Below, in pieces: positions 16,243 through 25,491 of a DNA stretch of 41,779 nucleotides. Within the stretch, counting starts at the first letter, position 1; every line of letters begins with the position of its first letter. Below the pieces are notes generated by a model. The model had not been told where the DNA came from. It saw only the letters and a program-made list of their open reading frames with translations, and searched no databases. This stretch comes from Tannerellaceae bacterium (GTDB taxonomy: Bacteria > Bacteroidota > Bacteroidia > Bacteroidales > Tannerellaceae). The stretch covers positions 1 through 41,779 of the forward strand of contig JAISWO010000011.1 in assembly GCA_031271045.1 (NCBI GenBank), read 5' to 3'. Position numbers and translations under genes: made by a program.

Positions 16243-16288
16243 ACGGACAGCCCTCCTCGCAACAAGAGGGAGCTGTCCGTTTCTTTTT
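16243..16288 (+). terminator. Terminator after the barrel gene
   Basis: ACGGACAGC (16243-16251) pairs with GCTGTCCGT (16272-16280); inner CCTC/GAGG pairs extend the stem. TTTCTTTTT follows on the plus strand. Confidence 0.8.
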
Positions 16289-16326
16289 CCCCGCCCGGCG
16301 ATGGCCGGCGGAGGGGATAAAAAACA

Positions 16327-16334
16327 TACCTTTG
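16327..16334 (+). promoter_or_regulatory. -7 box of truA
   Basis: TACCTTTG matches TAnnTTTG and lies 25 nt before the ATG at 16359. It rules out the in-frame ATG at 16332. Confidence 0.65.
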
Positions 16335-16358
16335 CCCGAAAACGAAAGAGAACAGACA

Positions 16359-17123
16359 ATGAACCGGTATTTTATGTATGTTTCCTACAATGGGCGGAAT
16401 TACTGCGGATGGCAGACGCAGCCCAATGCGCCGTCGGTGCAACAAACGATAGAGGAGGCCTTGGCCGTATGGTTCCGCCGGCCTGTACCGATCACCGGCG
16501 CCGGGCGTACCGATACGGGCGTGCATGCCCGCCTGATGGCGGCGCATTTCGACAGGGAAGAGACGCTCGCCGACCTGCCCTTCCTGGCCGATAAGCTGAA
16601 CCGCCTGCTGCCCCGCGATATTGCCGTCGACCGGATCGTCCCCGTCCGGCCGGATGCACATGCGCGCTTCGACGCCCTGTCGCGAACCTATCATTATTAT
16701 GTGACCACGCACAAGGATCCCTTCCTCGAAGCCTTCGCCTGCCGCCTCTTCGCCACGCCGGACTTCGACGCCATGAACGAAGCCTGCCGCGAACTCTGCC
16801 GCCATGCCGACTTCACCAGCTTCAGCAAACTGCATACCGACGTCCGTACCAACAACTGCCGCATCACCCACGCCGCCTGGGAAGAAGACGGCAAGGCCTG
16901 GCGGTTCAGCATCACCGCCGACCGCTTCCTGCGCAATATGGTGCGCGCCATCGTCGGGACCTTGCTCGAAGTAGGACGGGGGAAGCTGACCGTCGACGGC
17001 TTCCGCGACATCATCGAGGCACGCAACCGCTGCCGGGCCGGTACGTCGGCCCCCGCCCAGGCCCTGTTCCTGAACAATATCACCTACCCCGACGACGTAT
17101 TTAAGCCTCCGCACGCAGGATAA
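16359..17123 (+). CDS. truA: tRNA pseudouridine(38-40) synthase TruA
   Basis: A 254-residue protein starting MNRYFMYVSYNGRNYCGWQ, the usual TruA opening. The catalytic aspartate is Asp 52 in GAGRTDTGVHA. Further family blocks are FDALSRTYHYYVTT, DFTSFSK and a C-terminal RFLRNMVRAIVGTLLEVGRG. It converts uridines 38, 39 and 40 of the tRNA anticodon arm to pseudouridine in the cytoplasm. The start is set by the -7 box that overlaps the upstream ATG. It is followed by the DUF3256 gene, which has its own -7 box. Confidence 0.96.
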   Translation: MNRYFMYVSYNGRNYCGWQTQPNAPSVQQTIEEALAVWFRRPVPITGAGRTDTGVHARLMAAHFDREETLADLPFLADKLNRLLPRDIAVDRIVPVRPDAHARFDALSRTYHYYVTTHKDPFLEAFACRLFATPDFDAMNEACRELCRHADFTSFSKLHTDVRTNNCRITHAAWEEDGKAWRFSITADRFLRNMVRAIVGTLLEVGRGKLTVDGFRDIIEARNRCRAGTSAPAQALFLNNITYPDDVFKPPHAG

Positions 17124-17136
17124 GAAAGGATATGCG

Positions 17137-17144
17137 TATATTTG
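17137..17144 (+). promoter_or_regulatory. -7 box of the DUF3256 gene
   Basis: TATATTTG, a perfect TAnnTTTG, 22 nt before ATG 17166. It excludes the alternative start at 17142. Confidence 0.6.
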
Positions 17145-17165
17145 GGCCTTCAAAACAAAAACAAA

Positions 17166-17795
17166 ATGAAACGATATAAATTGCTCCTCCTGGTATGCGC
17201 CTGCTCCATCGGTATGCAGGCGCAGGATATGAAAACGCTTTTCACACAAATGCCCGACATCTTGCTGCCACAGCTCGAAACGGCCTGGCGGAAAGACCTC
17301 GCCGACCTCTACCTGAACGGCAAGGAAGCACGGCTGCAAAACATCATGGAAGGATACTCCCGGCTGCTGGAACTGACCGCCGACTACCTCCTGCTCCAGG
17401 TGACGGAACGAAGCTACGTCGAGATGAAAACGCTCCCGCTGATCAACAACACCCACATCCTCTGCGTGGTGACAACCGTCGAAGGCCCGGCGCCCGATAG
17501 CCGCATCGCCTTCTACACCACCGACTGGCAGCCGCTCGAAGCCTCCGGACTGTTCAACCCCGTAAAGGCGGAAGACTTCCTGGTCGCCGCCAACGCCGAC
17601 AACGACGCCTACCTCGACGCCGCCGCCCTGCTGGATATGGACCTGATACGCTACCGCCTGAGCCCCGGCGACCTCACCCTGACGGCCTCCCTCAGCACGC
17701 CGGCCTACCTGCAGCGGACCAACAGCGCCAGGGTAGAACCTTTCCTGCGGAATCAGCCCATCGTCTTTACGTGGAACAAATCCTCTTTCCGCTAA
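17166..17795 (+). CDS. DUF3256-family exported protein
   Basis: A 209-residue protein with signal peptide MKRYKLLLLVCACSIGMQAQ and a mature part beginning DMKTLFTQMPDILLPQLETA. The layout, length and position after truA fit the Bacteroidales DUF3256 family; the assignment is from memory of the family. Sequence blocks include DLYLNGKEARLQNIMEG and INNTHILCVVTTVEGP, and the C-terminus ends IVFTWNKSSFR. It is probably periplasmic or attached to the outer membrane, and its function is unknown. The next gene, a WaaP-like kinase, begins 18 nt downstream, so the two are likely co-transcribed. Confidence 0.75.
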   Translation: MKRYKLLLLVCACSIGMQAQDMKTLFTQMPDILLPQLETAWRKDLADLYLNGKEARLQNIMEGYSRLLELTADYLLLQVTERSYVEMKTLPLINNTHILCVVTTVEGPAPDSRIAFYTTDWQPLEASGLFNPVKAEDFLVAANADNDAYLDAAALLDMDLIRYRLSPGDLTLTASLSTPAYLQRTNSARVEPFLRNQPIVFTWNKSSFR

Positions 17796-17813
17796 CATAC
17801 GCCCCCTCCGGAC

Positions 17814-18566
17814 ATGCAGATCATCATCCACCCGGCATACCGCTCGCTCGCTCCCTGGATCGAAGCCCTGCCCGACCGCTTCGGACACGAAGGCGAATCT
17901 ATCTACAAGGAAAGAAACGAAATCAAACGCATCCGAACCGAACAGATCGACGTGGCGGTGAAATCCTTCCGGATCCCCCACCTCGCCAACCGGATCGCCT
18001 ATACCTTCTTCCGCCCCTCCAAAGCCAAACGCTCGTACCGGAACGCACAGATACTGCTGGAAAAAGGCATCGGTACGCCCCACCCCATCGCCTGCATCGA
18101 AGAAAAGACAGGTGGATTGCTCGCGCGCTCGTTCTACGTCTCGGAGCACATCAGCGACGCGGGCCTACTGCGCGAGCTGCGCGGACAACCGCTCAGGGAA
18201 GTACAGGACCTGGCCGAAGCCTTCGCCCACTTCACCGCCGGCATCCACCGCCGCGAAACGCTCCACTGCGATTATTCGCCCGGAAATATCCTCTACCGCA
18301 AAGACGGGGAACAAACCTTTAGCTTCTACTTGGTAGACATCAACCGGATGCGCTTCGACCGGCCCGTCGACGCCCCAACCGCCGCCTTCAACCTGCGCAA
18401 ACTCTGGGGAAAGACCGAAACCATCCTCTTCATCGCCGGCATCTATGCCCGCGACAGAGGCTTCGACGAAGCGCATTTCAAAGAAATGCTCCTGCACTAC
18501 CGCCATATATTCTGGAGTAGATACATTCGTAAACATCCCGGAGCAAAATGTTTGGTGGAAGAATAA
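17814..18566 (+). CDS. Lipopolysaccharide kinase (WaaP/Kdo-kinase-like)
   Basis: A 250-residue cytoplasmic protein with the small-kinase motifs of the Kdo/WaaP family: the ATP-binding Lys 50 in IDVAVKSF, the catalytic loop LHCDYSPGNILY (Asp 153, Asn 158), and the metal-binding Asp 175 in LVDINRM. The segment TFFRPSKAKRSYRNAQILLEKGIGTPHPIA matches the helical region that follows the lysine in this family. It probably phosphorylates a lipid A-core sugar during LPS assembly. It lies close behind the DUF3256 gene, ending 105 nt before the M16 protease gene. Confidence 0.85.
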   Translation: MQIIIHPAYRSLAPWIEALPDRFGHEGESIYKERNEIKRIRTEQIDVAVKSFRIPHLANRIAYTFFRPSKAKRSYRNAQILLEKGIGTPHPIACIEEKTGGLLARSFYVSEHISDAGLLRELRGQPLREVQDLAEAFAHFTAGIHRRETLHCDYSPGNILYRKDGEQTFSFYLVDINRMRFDRPVDAPTAAFNLRKLWGKTETILFIAGIYARDRGFDEAHFKEMLLHYRHIFWSRYIRKHPGAKCLVEE

Positions 18567-18671
18567 AACGGAGGCGTCTGCGACGCTTGCGTATTGGTGG
18601 GAAAACATTACTTTTGACCGTGAATTTTTCATTGTTTTTTTACTTACTTTCTTATTTAAAAATTATTTGTC

Positions 18672-21575
18672 ATGAGAAAATTTTATTCTTTGTTATTGGC
18701 GTCACTGGCGATCCTGCTGACCGCGTCCTGCGGAACAGGCTCGAAGTACGCGTATGAAACCGTCCCCGGCGATCCGCTGCAAACGCGCATCTACACCCTT
18801 GACAACGGACTGAAAGTGTATCTGTCGGTCAATGCCGACAAACCGCGCATCCAGACATTCGTCGGCGTACGGGTGGGAGGCAAAAACGACCCCGCCGAAA
18901 CAACCGGACTGTCTCATTATTTTGAACACCTGATGTTCAAAGGAACTCCCAGCTTCGGCTCCTCCGACTATGAAGCCGAGAAACCGCTGCTGGACCAAAT
19001 CGAAGCCTTGTTTGAAACCTACCGCCAAACAACCGACGAAGCAGAACGCAAAGCTATTTACGCCCAAATAGACAGCGTCTCGCAGGAGGCTTCCAAAATC
19101 GCCATCCCCAACGAGTACGACAAACTGATGTCGGCCATCGGTTCGCAGGGCACCAACGCCTTCACCTCCTACGACGTGACGGCCTATACGGAAGACATCC
19201 CCTCGAACGAAATCGAAAACTGGGCCGCTATACAGGCCGACCGCTTCGCCAATCCCGTGATCCGACTCTTCCACACCGAACTCGAAACGGTGTACGAAGA
19301 ATACAACATGAGCCTCACGCGCGACAGCCGGAAAGTCAACGACGCCCTGTTTACCGCCCTCTTCCCCCACCACCCCTACGGCACGCAAACCATCCTCGGC
19401 TCCCAGGAACACCTCAAGAACCCGTCGATTATCAACATCAAGCGGCACTTCGAGACCTATTATGTACCGAATAATATGACCGTCTGTATGGTGGGAGACC
19501 TGAATCCCGACCAGACAATCCAGGTCATAGATAAATACTTCGGCTCCCTTGTCCCCAAAGAACTGCCGGCGCTGCAAACCTCGCCCGAACAGCCCATCAC
19601 GGCGCCCATCGTCAAGGAAGTCGTCGGACTTGAAGCCGAAAACGTCTCCATCGCCTACCGCCTGCCCGGCGCCAATACACAAGACGCCGCCGTCGCCGAG
19701 TTTATCGACTACCTGCTGACCAACGGCAAAGCGGGCCTGATCGACCTCAACCTCGTGCAGAAGCAAAAAGTGCTCCGGGCCTCCAGCGGAGTCTCCTCCC
19801 TGTCCGACTACAGCGTGTTCTTGCTGACAGGTACCCCCAAAGAAGGGCAAACGCTGGATGAAGTGAAAGGCCTCCTGCTCGAACAGGTCGACCTGCTCAA
19901 GAAAGGCGAGTTCGACGACAAACTGCTCGAAGCCGTCATTAATAACTTCAAGCTCGAACGTTACTTCCAGCAGCAGGAATACCAGTACGCCGCCCAAATC
20001 ATGCTCTTCGCCTTCGTCAACCAAACCGAATGGAAAGACGAAGTGGAGAGAATAAACTTCCAGTCGAAGCTGACCAAGCAAGACGTGATCGACTTCTGTA
20101 ATAAATATTACAACGACAATTACGCCATCGTCTATAAACGCCAGGGCATACCCGACAATAAGAAAATAGACAAGCCGACCATCACGCCCATCTCGGCCAA
20201 CCGCGACAACGAAAGCGCCTTCCTGGCCTCCTTCCGCACACGCGAAGTGAAACCCATCGAACCGGTCTTCCTTGATTACTCCAAAGACCTCTCGAAGCTG
20301 TCCGTCAAGCAGAATCTCCCGGTGTTGTACAAACAGAATACCACCAACCCGATCTTCTCGCTCTACTACGTATTCGAAATGGGGAACAATCACAACAAAG
20401 CCCTGGGCACGGCCTTCACCTACCTGAACTACTTAGGCACATCGACCCGGACGGCCGAAGAAATCAAAAGCGAACTCTATCAATTAGCCTGCACCTTCGG
20501 CGTACAGGCAACCAATGAACGGGTATACGTCTACATCAGCGGACTGAGCGACAACTTCGACAAAGCGCTCGCTATCCTCGAAGAACGCTTGGCCGATGCA
20601 AAAGCCGACGTGGATACGTACAACAACCTGGTGGCCGATATACTGAAAAGCCGCGCCAATGACAAATTGAACCAATCGGTCAACTTCAGCGTGCTGCAAA
20701 ACTATGCCCTCTGGGGGCCCAAGTCGCCGACGACAAACATCCTCTCGGAAGCCGAACTCAAGGCCATGAACCCCGACGACCTGGTGAATGTCACCAAAGG
20801 CCTCCGGAACTTTGAGCATACCATTCTGTATTACGGCCCGCTGACGGAAGCGCAAATCACCGAAACGCTCAACCGGAACCATGCCGTGGCAGACGCCCTC
20901 CAGCCCGTTCCGGAGCCGACTCCGTTCGTCGAACAGGAAACAACGGGAAACAAAGTGCTGCTCGCTCATTACGACGCCAAGCAGATCTACATGGGCATGC
21001 TCCACAAAGGAGGCGGCTTCGACAAATCAATCGAACCCCAGCGTACAATGTACAACACCTACTTCGGCGGCAGTATGAACAGCATCGTCTTCCAGGAAAT
21101 GCGCGAAGCCCGCGGATTGGCTTACACCGCCAGGGCCAACTATCAACGCCCCGGCAAGCCCGACCGCGCGTATTTACTGAACACCTTCATCGCTACGCAG
21201 AACGATAAGCTGAAAGATGCCACCGACGCCTTCAACAGCATCCTGAACGATATGCCGGAATCGGAAAAAGCCTTCAGCCTCGCCAAGGAAAACATCCTGA
21301 CGGATCTGCGCACCGAACGTATCCTGCGCGACGACATCCTCTGGGACTACCTCGAAGCTAAAGAATTTGGATACGAAACCGACGCCCGCAAGGAACTGTA
21401 TGAAAAAGTGCCGGGCTTCACCCTGGACGACGTAAAAGCCTTCCAGCAACAGTACGTCAAGGATAAACCCTACACCTACTGCATCCTGGGAGATACAAAG
21501 GACTTAGACATGAAAACCCTGCGAGAAATCGGCCCGATAACGATCCTGAAACAGGAAGAGATTTTTGGGTATTGA
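18672..21575 (+). CDS. M16-family zinc metallopeptidase, lipoprotein, two-domain (967 aa)
   Basis: The N-terminus MRKFYSLLLASLAILLTASC has a lipobox (TASC), so it is probably lipid-anchored in the envelope. The inverted zinc motif is intact: His 82, Glu 85 and His 86 in GLSHYFEHLMFKGT, with the third ligand Glu in the ELETVYEEYN segment near residue 205. An insertion of about 40 residues (roughly 105-150) separates them. The second half repeats the fold without the HxxEH motif (EMREARGLAYTARANYQRPG), as in pitrilysin-type M16 proteins. It degrades peptides, with unknown targets. It is followed after 11 nt by a TTG-started NtrC-type gene, so the protease and the two-component pair may share a transcript. 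Confidence 0.93.
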   Translation: MRKFYSLLLASLAILLTASCGTGSKYAYETVPGDPLQTRIYTLDNGLKVYLSVNADKPRIQTFVGVRVGGKNDPAETTGLSHYFEHLMFKGTPSFGSSDYEAEKPLLDQIEALFETYRQTTDEAERKAIYAQIDSVSQEASKIAIPNEYDKLMSAIGSQGTNAFTSYDVTAYTEDIPSNEIENWAAIQADRFANPVIRLFHTELETVYEEYNMSLTRDSRKVNDALFTALFPHHPYGTQTILGSQEHLKNPSIINIKRHFETYYVPNNMTVCMVGDLNPDQTIQVIDKYFGSLVPKELPALQTSPEQPITAPIVKEVVGLEAENVSIAYRLPGANTQDAAVAEFIDYLLTNGKAGLIDLNLVQKQKVLRASSGVSSLSDYSVFLLTGTPKEGQTLDEVKGLLLEQVDLLKKGEFDDKLLEAVINNFKLERYFQQQEYQYAAQIMLFAFVNQTEWKDEVERINFQSKLTKQDVIDFCNKYYNDNYAIVYKRQGIPDNKKIDKPTITPISANRDNESAFLASFRTREVKPIEPVFLDYSKDLSKLSVKQNLPVLYKQNTTNPIFSLYYVFEMGNNHNKALGTAFTYLNYLGTSTRTAEEIKSELYQLACTFGVQATNERVYVYISGLSDNFDKALAILEERLADAKADVDTYNNLVADILKSRANDKLNQSVNFSVLQNYALWGPKSPTTNILSEAELKAMNPDDLVNVTKGLRNFEHTILYYGPLTEAQITETLNRNHAVADALQPVPEPTPFVEQETTGNKVLLAHYDAKQIYMGMLHKGGGFDKSIEPQRTMYNTYFGGSMNSIVFQEMREARGLAYTARANYQRPGKPDRAYLLNTFIATQNDKLKDATDAFNSILNDMPESEKAFSLAKENILTDLRTERILRDDILWDYLEAKEFGYETDARKELYEKVPGFTLDDVKAFQQQYVKDKPYTYCILGDTKDLDMKTLREIGPITILKQEEIFGY

Positions 21576-21586
21576 TCTTTGATTAG

Positions 21587-22915
21587 TTGAAAACAATAGT
21601 CGTAGTTGATGACAACAAGGCGATTCTGACAGCCGTCCGGATGTTGCTGGAAACGCGCTTCCGGAAGGTGATCACCCTCCCCTCTCCCAATCTGATAGCA
21701 CATACGCTTAGAGAGGAAAAAGCAGATATCGTATTGCTCGACATGAACTTCTCGGCAGGAACCAATACCGGCAACGAAGGATTGTACTGGCTTTCGGAAA
21801 TAAAGAAGCAGCAACCTTCGCTGCCGGTTGTTCTTTTCACCGCATACGCAGACATCGGACTGGCTGTCCGGGGCATCAAAGAAGGCGCCGCCGACTTTAT
21901 CGTCAAGCCCTGGGATAACGCCCAACTGATCGAAACCTTGCTGAAATACGCCTCACCGCCCCCCGCCACCCCAGCGGGACACACATCGCGGGAAGGAAAA
22001 GAAGGTATGTTCTGGGGATACTCCGAAACAATGAACAACCTGCGCTCGCTGATCGAAAAGGTAGCCCGCACAGACGCCAATATCCTCCTCACCGGCGAGA
22101 ATGGAACGGGCAAGGAGATGCTGGCGCGCGAAATTCACGCCCTCTCTAACCGCAAACAGGCGCCCATCGTGACGGTAGATATGGGAGCCATCACGGAAAC
22201 TTTGTTCGAGAGCGAATTGTTCGGACACGTGAAGGGAGCCTTCACCGACGCACGCGCCGACCGCCCCGGTAAGTTCGAAGCCGCCCATCGCGGCACGCTC
22301 TTTCTCGACGAGATCGGCAACCTGCCCTTCCACCTGCAAGCCAAACTGCTGACCGCCCTCCAAAGCCGCAGCATCGTACGGGTGGGAAGCAATACGCCGG
22401 CGCCGGTCGACATACGCCTTATATCCGCCACCAACAAAGACTTGAAGGAAATGGTCGACAAGGGCCTCTTCCGCGAAGACCTGCTCTACCGGATCAACAC
22501 CATCCACGTAGAAATACCTCCCCTCCGACGCCGTCCGGAAGATATCCTCCCCCTTGCCGGAATATTCCTCCGCCGCTATGCCGGTGTGTACGGCAAACCG
22601 GCCCTGCACCTGAGCGAGGCCGCCGGAGAGAAACTGAAAACCCAAGCCTGGGCAGGCAATATCCGCGAGCTGCAACATGCCATCGAGAAAGCCGTCATCA
22701 TCTCCGAAGGAGACACGTTGGAAGCAACTCATTTCAGCTTCCCGGACAAAAAAGCCTCCTCCCTGCCCAAAGAAGCAACCACGCTCGAAGAAATGGAATA
22801 TAACATGATCAAAAGAGCGATGGAGAAACATAACGGCAACCTCTCGCTCGTAGCCGCCCAACTGGGTATCTCGCGCCAGACATTATATAATAAGATAAAA
22901 CGATACGAACTCTAA
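21587..22915 (+). CDS. NtrC-type sigma-54-dependent response regulator
   Basis: A 442-residue protein that begins at TTG 21587; no ATG precedes the conserved KTIVVVDDN. The receiver domain has the phospho-acceptor Asp 52 and Lys 107. The AAA+ domain has Walker A GENGTGKE (about 170-177) and Walker B GTLFLDEIG. The sigma-54 contact loop reads GAFTDA (217-222) instead of the classical GAFTGA, a change I recall as common in Bacteroidetes relatives. The C-terminal Fis-type helix-turn-helix is GNLSLVAAQLGISRQTLYNKI. The stop TAA is directly followed by the ATG of the histidine kinase, so they form a pair. No -24/-12 target promoter was recognised in the window. Confidence 0.94.
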   Translation: MKTIVVVDDNKAILTAVRMLLETRFRKVITLPSPNLIAHTLREEKADIVLLDMNFSAGTNTGNEGLYWLSEIKKQQPSLPVVLFTAYADIGLAVRGIKEGAADFIVKPWDNAQLIETLLKYASPPPATPAGHTSREGKEGMFWGYSETMNNLRSLIEKVARTDANILLTGENGTGKEMLAREIHALSNRKQAPIVTVDMGAITETLFESELFGHVKGAFTDARADRPGKFEAAHRGTLFLDEIGNLPFHLQAKLLTALQSRSIVRVGSNTPAPVDIRLISATNKDLKEMVDKGLFREDLLYRINTIHVEIPPLRRRPEDILPLAGIFLRRYAGVYGKPALHLSEAAGEKLKTQAWAGNIRELQHAIEKAVIISEGDTLEATHFSFPDKKASSLPKEATTLEEMEYNMIKRAMEKHNGNLSLVAAQLGISRQTLYNKIKRYEL

Positions 22916-24229
22916 ATGCCGAAACTCCGCAACAGCCTGACTTTTTGCCTGTCTTTACTGCTGGCGCTGACAGTCGCCGCCACGTACTTTGCCCTCATGC
23001 AAGACTGGTGGATGCTGGGGATTGCACTTATCGGATGGGCAAAAGCGATCGATTTAGTCCGTATCCTCTTCAAACGCAATGCCCGGAAGGTAGCTTTCAT
23101 GTTCGACGCCATCGACAATGCCGACCATACCTTCCGCTATGCCGAGAGCGAACGCTCCTCGAACGACAAATTAGTGAACCGCTCGCTGAACCGCATCATA
23201 CAGATCCTCTTTCAGGCACAGGCAGACACCATCCAGAAGGAAAAGTACTACGAACTCATACTGAACAGCGTCAACACCGGCATCATCGTATTGGACGACA
23301 ACGGATATATTTTCCAATCCAATAACGAAGCGCTTCGCCTGTTAGGACTTTCCGTCTTTACACACGTGAAACAACTCCGGCGCCTTGGCGAAGGACTGGA
23401 AGACTTCTTCACCCACATCCGACCGGGCGACCGCCATCAAATATCCTTCAACAACGAACGCGGAACAATCCACCTCTCAGCCCGCGCGTCCGAAATGACC
23501 CTGAGGAACAAACACGTTCGCATACTCGCCATCAACGATATAAACAGCGAACTCGACGACAAGGAAATCGACTCGTGGACACGCCTCACCCGCGTGCTGA
23601 CGCACGAAATCATGAATACCGTCACTCCCATCACCTCCCTCTCCGACACCCTGCTTTCCCTCCACGGCAATGCCGATAAAGAGATACGCAACGGCTTGGA
23701 AACGATCAGCTCAACCGGTAAAAGCCTGATATCATTCGTCGAATCGTACCGCAAATTCACCCATATCCCTACGCCGGAACCCACCCTGTTTTATGTGCAC
23801 AGATTAGCAGAGCGGATGCTGCAATTGGCAGCGAATCAAAAAGACTATCCACATATAACCTTCGCCGCCAACATACAGCCGGAAGACCTGATTGTCTATG
23901 CCGACGAGAGCCTCATCAACCAAGTCGTACTCAATCTGCTCAAAAACGCCATGCAAGCCATCGGCAATGAACGGACCGACGGACGGATCGAACTCCGGGC
24001 CTGTTGCAACGAACAGGAAGCCGTTATCATTGAAATAAGCAACAACGGCCCATCCATTCCTCCGGAAGACGCCGAACACATCTTCATCCCCTTTTTCACC
24101 ACCAAAGAAAGCGGAAGCGGCGTCGGCCTCTCCATCTCCCGCCAGATCATGCACCTTTCGGGCGGCAGCATCACACTGAAAAACACTCCCACAACCCGGG
24201 AAACCACCTTCGTCCTAACCTTTCCCTAA
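22916..24229 (+). CDS. Sensor histidine kinase partner of the NtrC-type regulator
   Basis: A 437-residue protein with two N-terminal membrane helices (about 8-27 and 31-50) and almost no periplasmic loop. A PAS-like domain follows (about 110-205, GIIVLDDNGYIFQSNNEAL). The phospho-acceptor His 230 is in RVLTHEIMNTVTP. An ATPase domain has N-box NQVVLNLLKNAMQAI, a G1-like segment and G2 SGSGVGLSISRQ. The short sensor suggests it reads membrane or cytoplasmic state rather than a periplasmic ligand. It begins at the base after the regulator's stop codon. The tandem hairpin array at 24265 follows the stop and may end the transcript. Confidence 0.93.
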   Translation: MPKLRNSLTFCLSLLLALTVAATYFALMQDWWMLGIALIGWAKAIDLVRILFKRNARKVAFMFDAIDNADHTFRYAESERSSNDKLVNRSLNRIIQILFQAQADTIQKEKYYELILNSVNTGIIVLDDNGYIFQSNNEALRLLGLSVFTHVKQLRRLGEGLEDFFTHIRPGDRHQISFNNERGTIHLSARASEMTLRNKHVRILAINDINSELDDKEIDSWTRLTRVLTHEIMNTVTPITSLSDTLLSLHGNADKEIRNGLETISSTGKSLISFVESYRKFTHIPTPEPTLFYVHRLAERMLQLAANQKDYPHITFAANIQPEDLIVYADESLINQVVLNLLKNAMQAIGNERTDGRIELRACCNEQEAVIIEISNNGPSIPPEDAEHIFIPFFTTKESGSGVGLSISRQIMHLSGGSITLKNTPTTRETTFVLTFP

Positions 24230-24264
24230 GGGAACCTCAGCCGCCAACCACCGCTATTATTCAG

Positions 24265-24422
24265 CGCCTTTGTGTAACGTCGTTGCACAACACCTTTGTG
24301 CAACATTACACAACGCCTTTGTGCAGCCTTGCACAACACCTTTGTGCAGCGTTGCACAACGCCTTTGTGCAACCTTACACAACGCCTTTGTGCAACGTTA
24401 CACAATGCCTTTGTGCAGCGTT
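24265..24422. repeat. Tandem array of six 23-bp hairpin units
   Basis: Six exact-length 23-bp units (24285-24422) with consensus GCACAACGCCTTTGTGCAACGTT are preceded by one degraded unit. Each unit contains GCACAA-N5-TTGTGC, so each can form a 6-bp hairpin. Substitutions alternate between ACACAA and GCACAA and between CAACG, CAGCG, CAACC and CAGCC. The array lies between the histidine kinase stop and ftsX and lacks spacers, so it is not a CRISPR. Confidence 0.9.
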
Positions 24423-24595
24423 ACTAACCGTCTCCTCTCCTCAATGGCTTTTATTATTCCGCTTAGCCGGCAGGTTAAAGAAACGAAAACAGGATACTTT
24501 CTCGCAAATTATTTGTTCTTTTGCAGGCAATTGGGGAGAATTCCGGATCGGTTAGTCTCCCGATTTGCTTTAACAATAAATTTTGTATACGTCCG

Positions 24596-25474
24596 ATGGC
24601 AGAAAGTAGAAAAATAAGCGTCGTTTCTTTCTTTAATTCCCGCGTTACTTCGGTAATCAGTATTGCGCTGGTACTATTCCTGCTGGGACTGATCTGCCTG
24701 ATCGCTTTGCTGGGGAGCAGACTGTCCGATTATGTGAAAGAAAACATCGCATTCTCCGTCGTATTGAAAGACGATGTGAGGGAAGCCGACATCAAAAGAA
24801 TCCAAAAGAACCTGGACGACCTGCCCTTTATCAAATCAACGGAATATATCTCCAAAGAACAGGCAGCAAAGGAATTAGAAAACGAATTAGGAGAAAACCC
24901 GGAAACTTTCCTCGGCTTCAACCCCTTGCAGGCGTCGATCGAAGTGAAGCTCCATTCCGAATATGCCAACCCAGACAGTTTGCAGGTCATTGAAAAAAAA
25001 ATAAAAACCTATACCACCGTATCCGAATTGCTCTACAGGAAAGATATGATGCAGGTTGTAAACGACAACATGAGACGGCTCAGCCTGGTTTTGCTCACGC
25101 TGGCCTTGATGTTGATGGCTATCTCGTTCGTCCTTATCAGCAATACGATCCGTTTACTGATTTATTCAAAACGCTTCCTGATTCACACCATGCAATTGGT
25201 CGGCGCTACGGCCGGCTTCATCCGGCGACCGTTTATCCGGCATAATATTGTAAGTGGCCTTTTTGCTTCCATCCTGGCGATATTGATGCTCATCAGCGCA
25301 TTGTACTATCTGCAAAGCGAATTGGCAGGATTTGTGCAGATGCTTGATACGGGAATGTTGCTGCTCGTCTTCCTGTCTGTGTTTATCATGGGCATCGGAC
25401 TCTCGGTTGTCGCTACGGTATTGGCGGTCAACAGATATTTGCATATGGAAGTAGATAAATTGTATTACATATAA
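24596..25474 (+). CDS. ftsX: Cell-division protein FtsX
   Basis: A 292-residue protein if started at ATG 24596 (MAESRKISVVSFFNSR); the longer frame from 24521 is not FtsX-like before this point. One N-terminal membrane helix (ISIALVLFLLGLICLIALLG) is followed by an extracytoplasmic domain with ENIAFSVVLKDDV and FLGFNPLQASIEVKL, then three C-terminal helices with the coupling segment HTMQLVGATAGFIRRPF. FtsX works with the ATPase FtsE in the division ring to activate peptidoglycan hydrolases. No ftsE is adjacent, as is usual in Bacteroidetes. It heads a conserved run with DUF3098, uppP, truB, queA and folK. Confidence 0.9.
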   Translation: MAESRKISVVSFFNSRVTSVISIALVLFLLGLICLIALLGSRLSDYVKENIAFSVVLKDDVREADIKRIQKNLDDLPFIKSTEYISKEQAAKELENELGENPETFLGFNPLQASIEVKLHSEYANPDSLQVIEKKIKTYTTVSELLYRKDMMQVVNDNMRRLSLVLLTLALMLMAISFVLISNTIRLLIYSKRFLIHTMQLVGATAGFIRRPFIRHNIVSGLFASILAILMLISALYYLQSELAGFVQMLDTGMLLLVFLSVFIMGIGLSVVATVLAVNRYLHMEVDKLYYI

Positions 25475-25491
25475 TTCAACAAACGTGTAAA

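Noticed and set aside
16239-18149. A 636-residue minus-strand frame across truA, DUF3256 and the kinase gene
   Set aside because: It crosses three genes with clear families on the plus strand and has no motif of its own.
18702-20393. A 563-residue minus-strand frame opposite the M16 protease
   Set aside because: Antisense shadow; the plus-strand frame carries the zinc motif and a lipobox.
24265-24422. CRISPR array
   Set aside because: The 23-bp units are contiguous with no spacers, and no cas genes are in the window.
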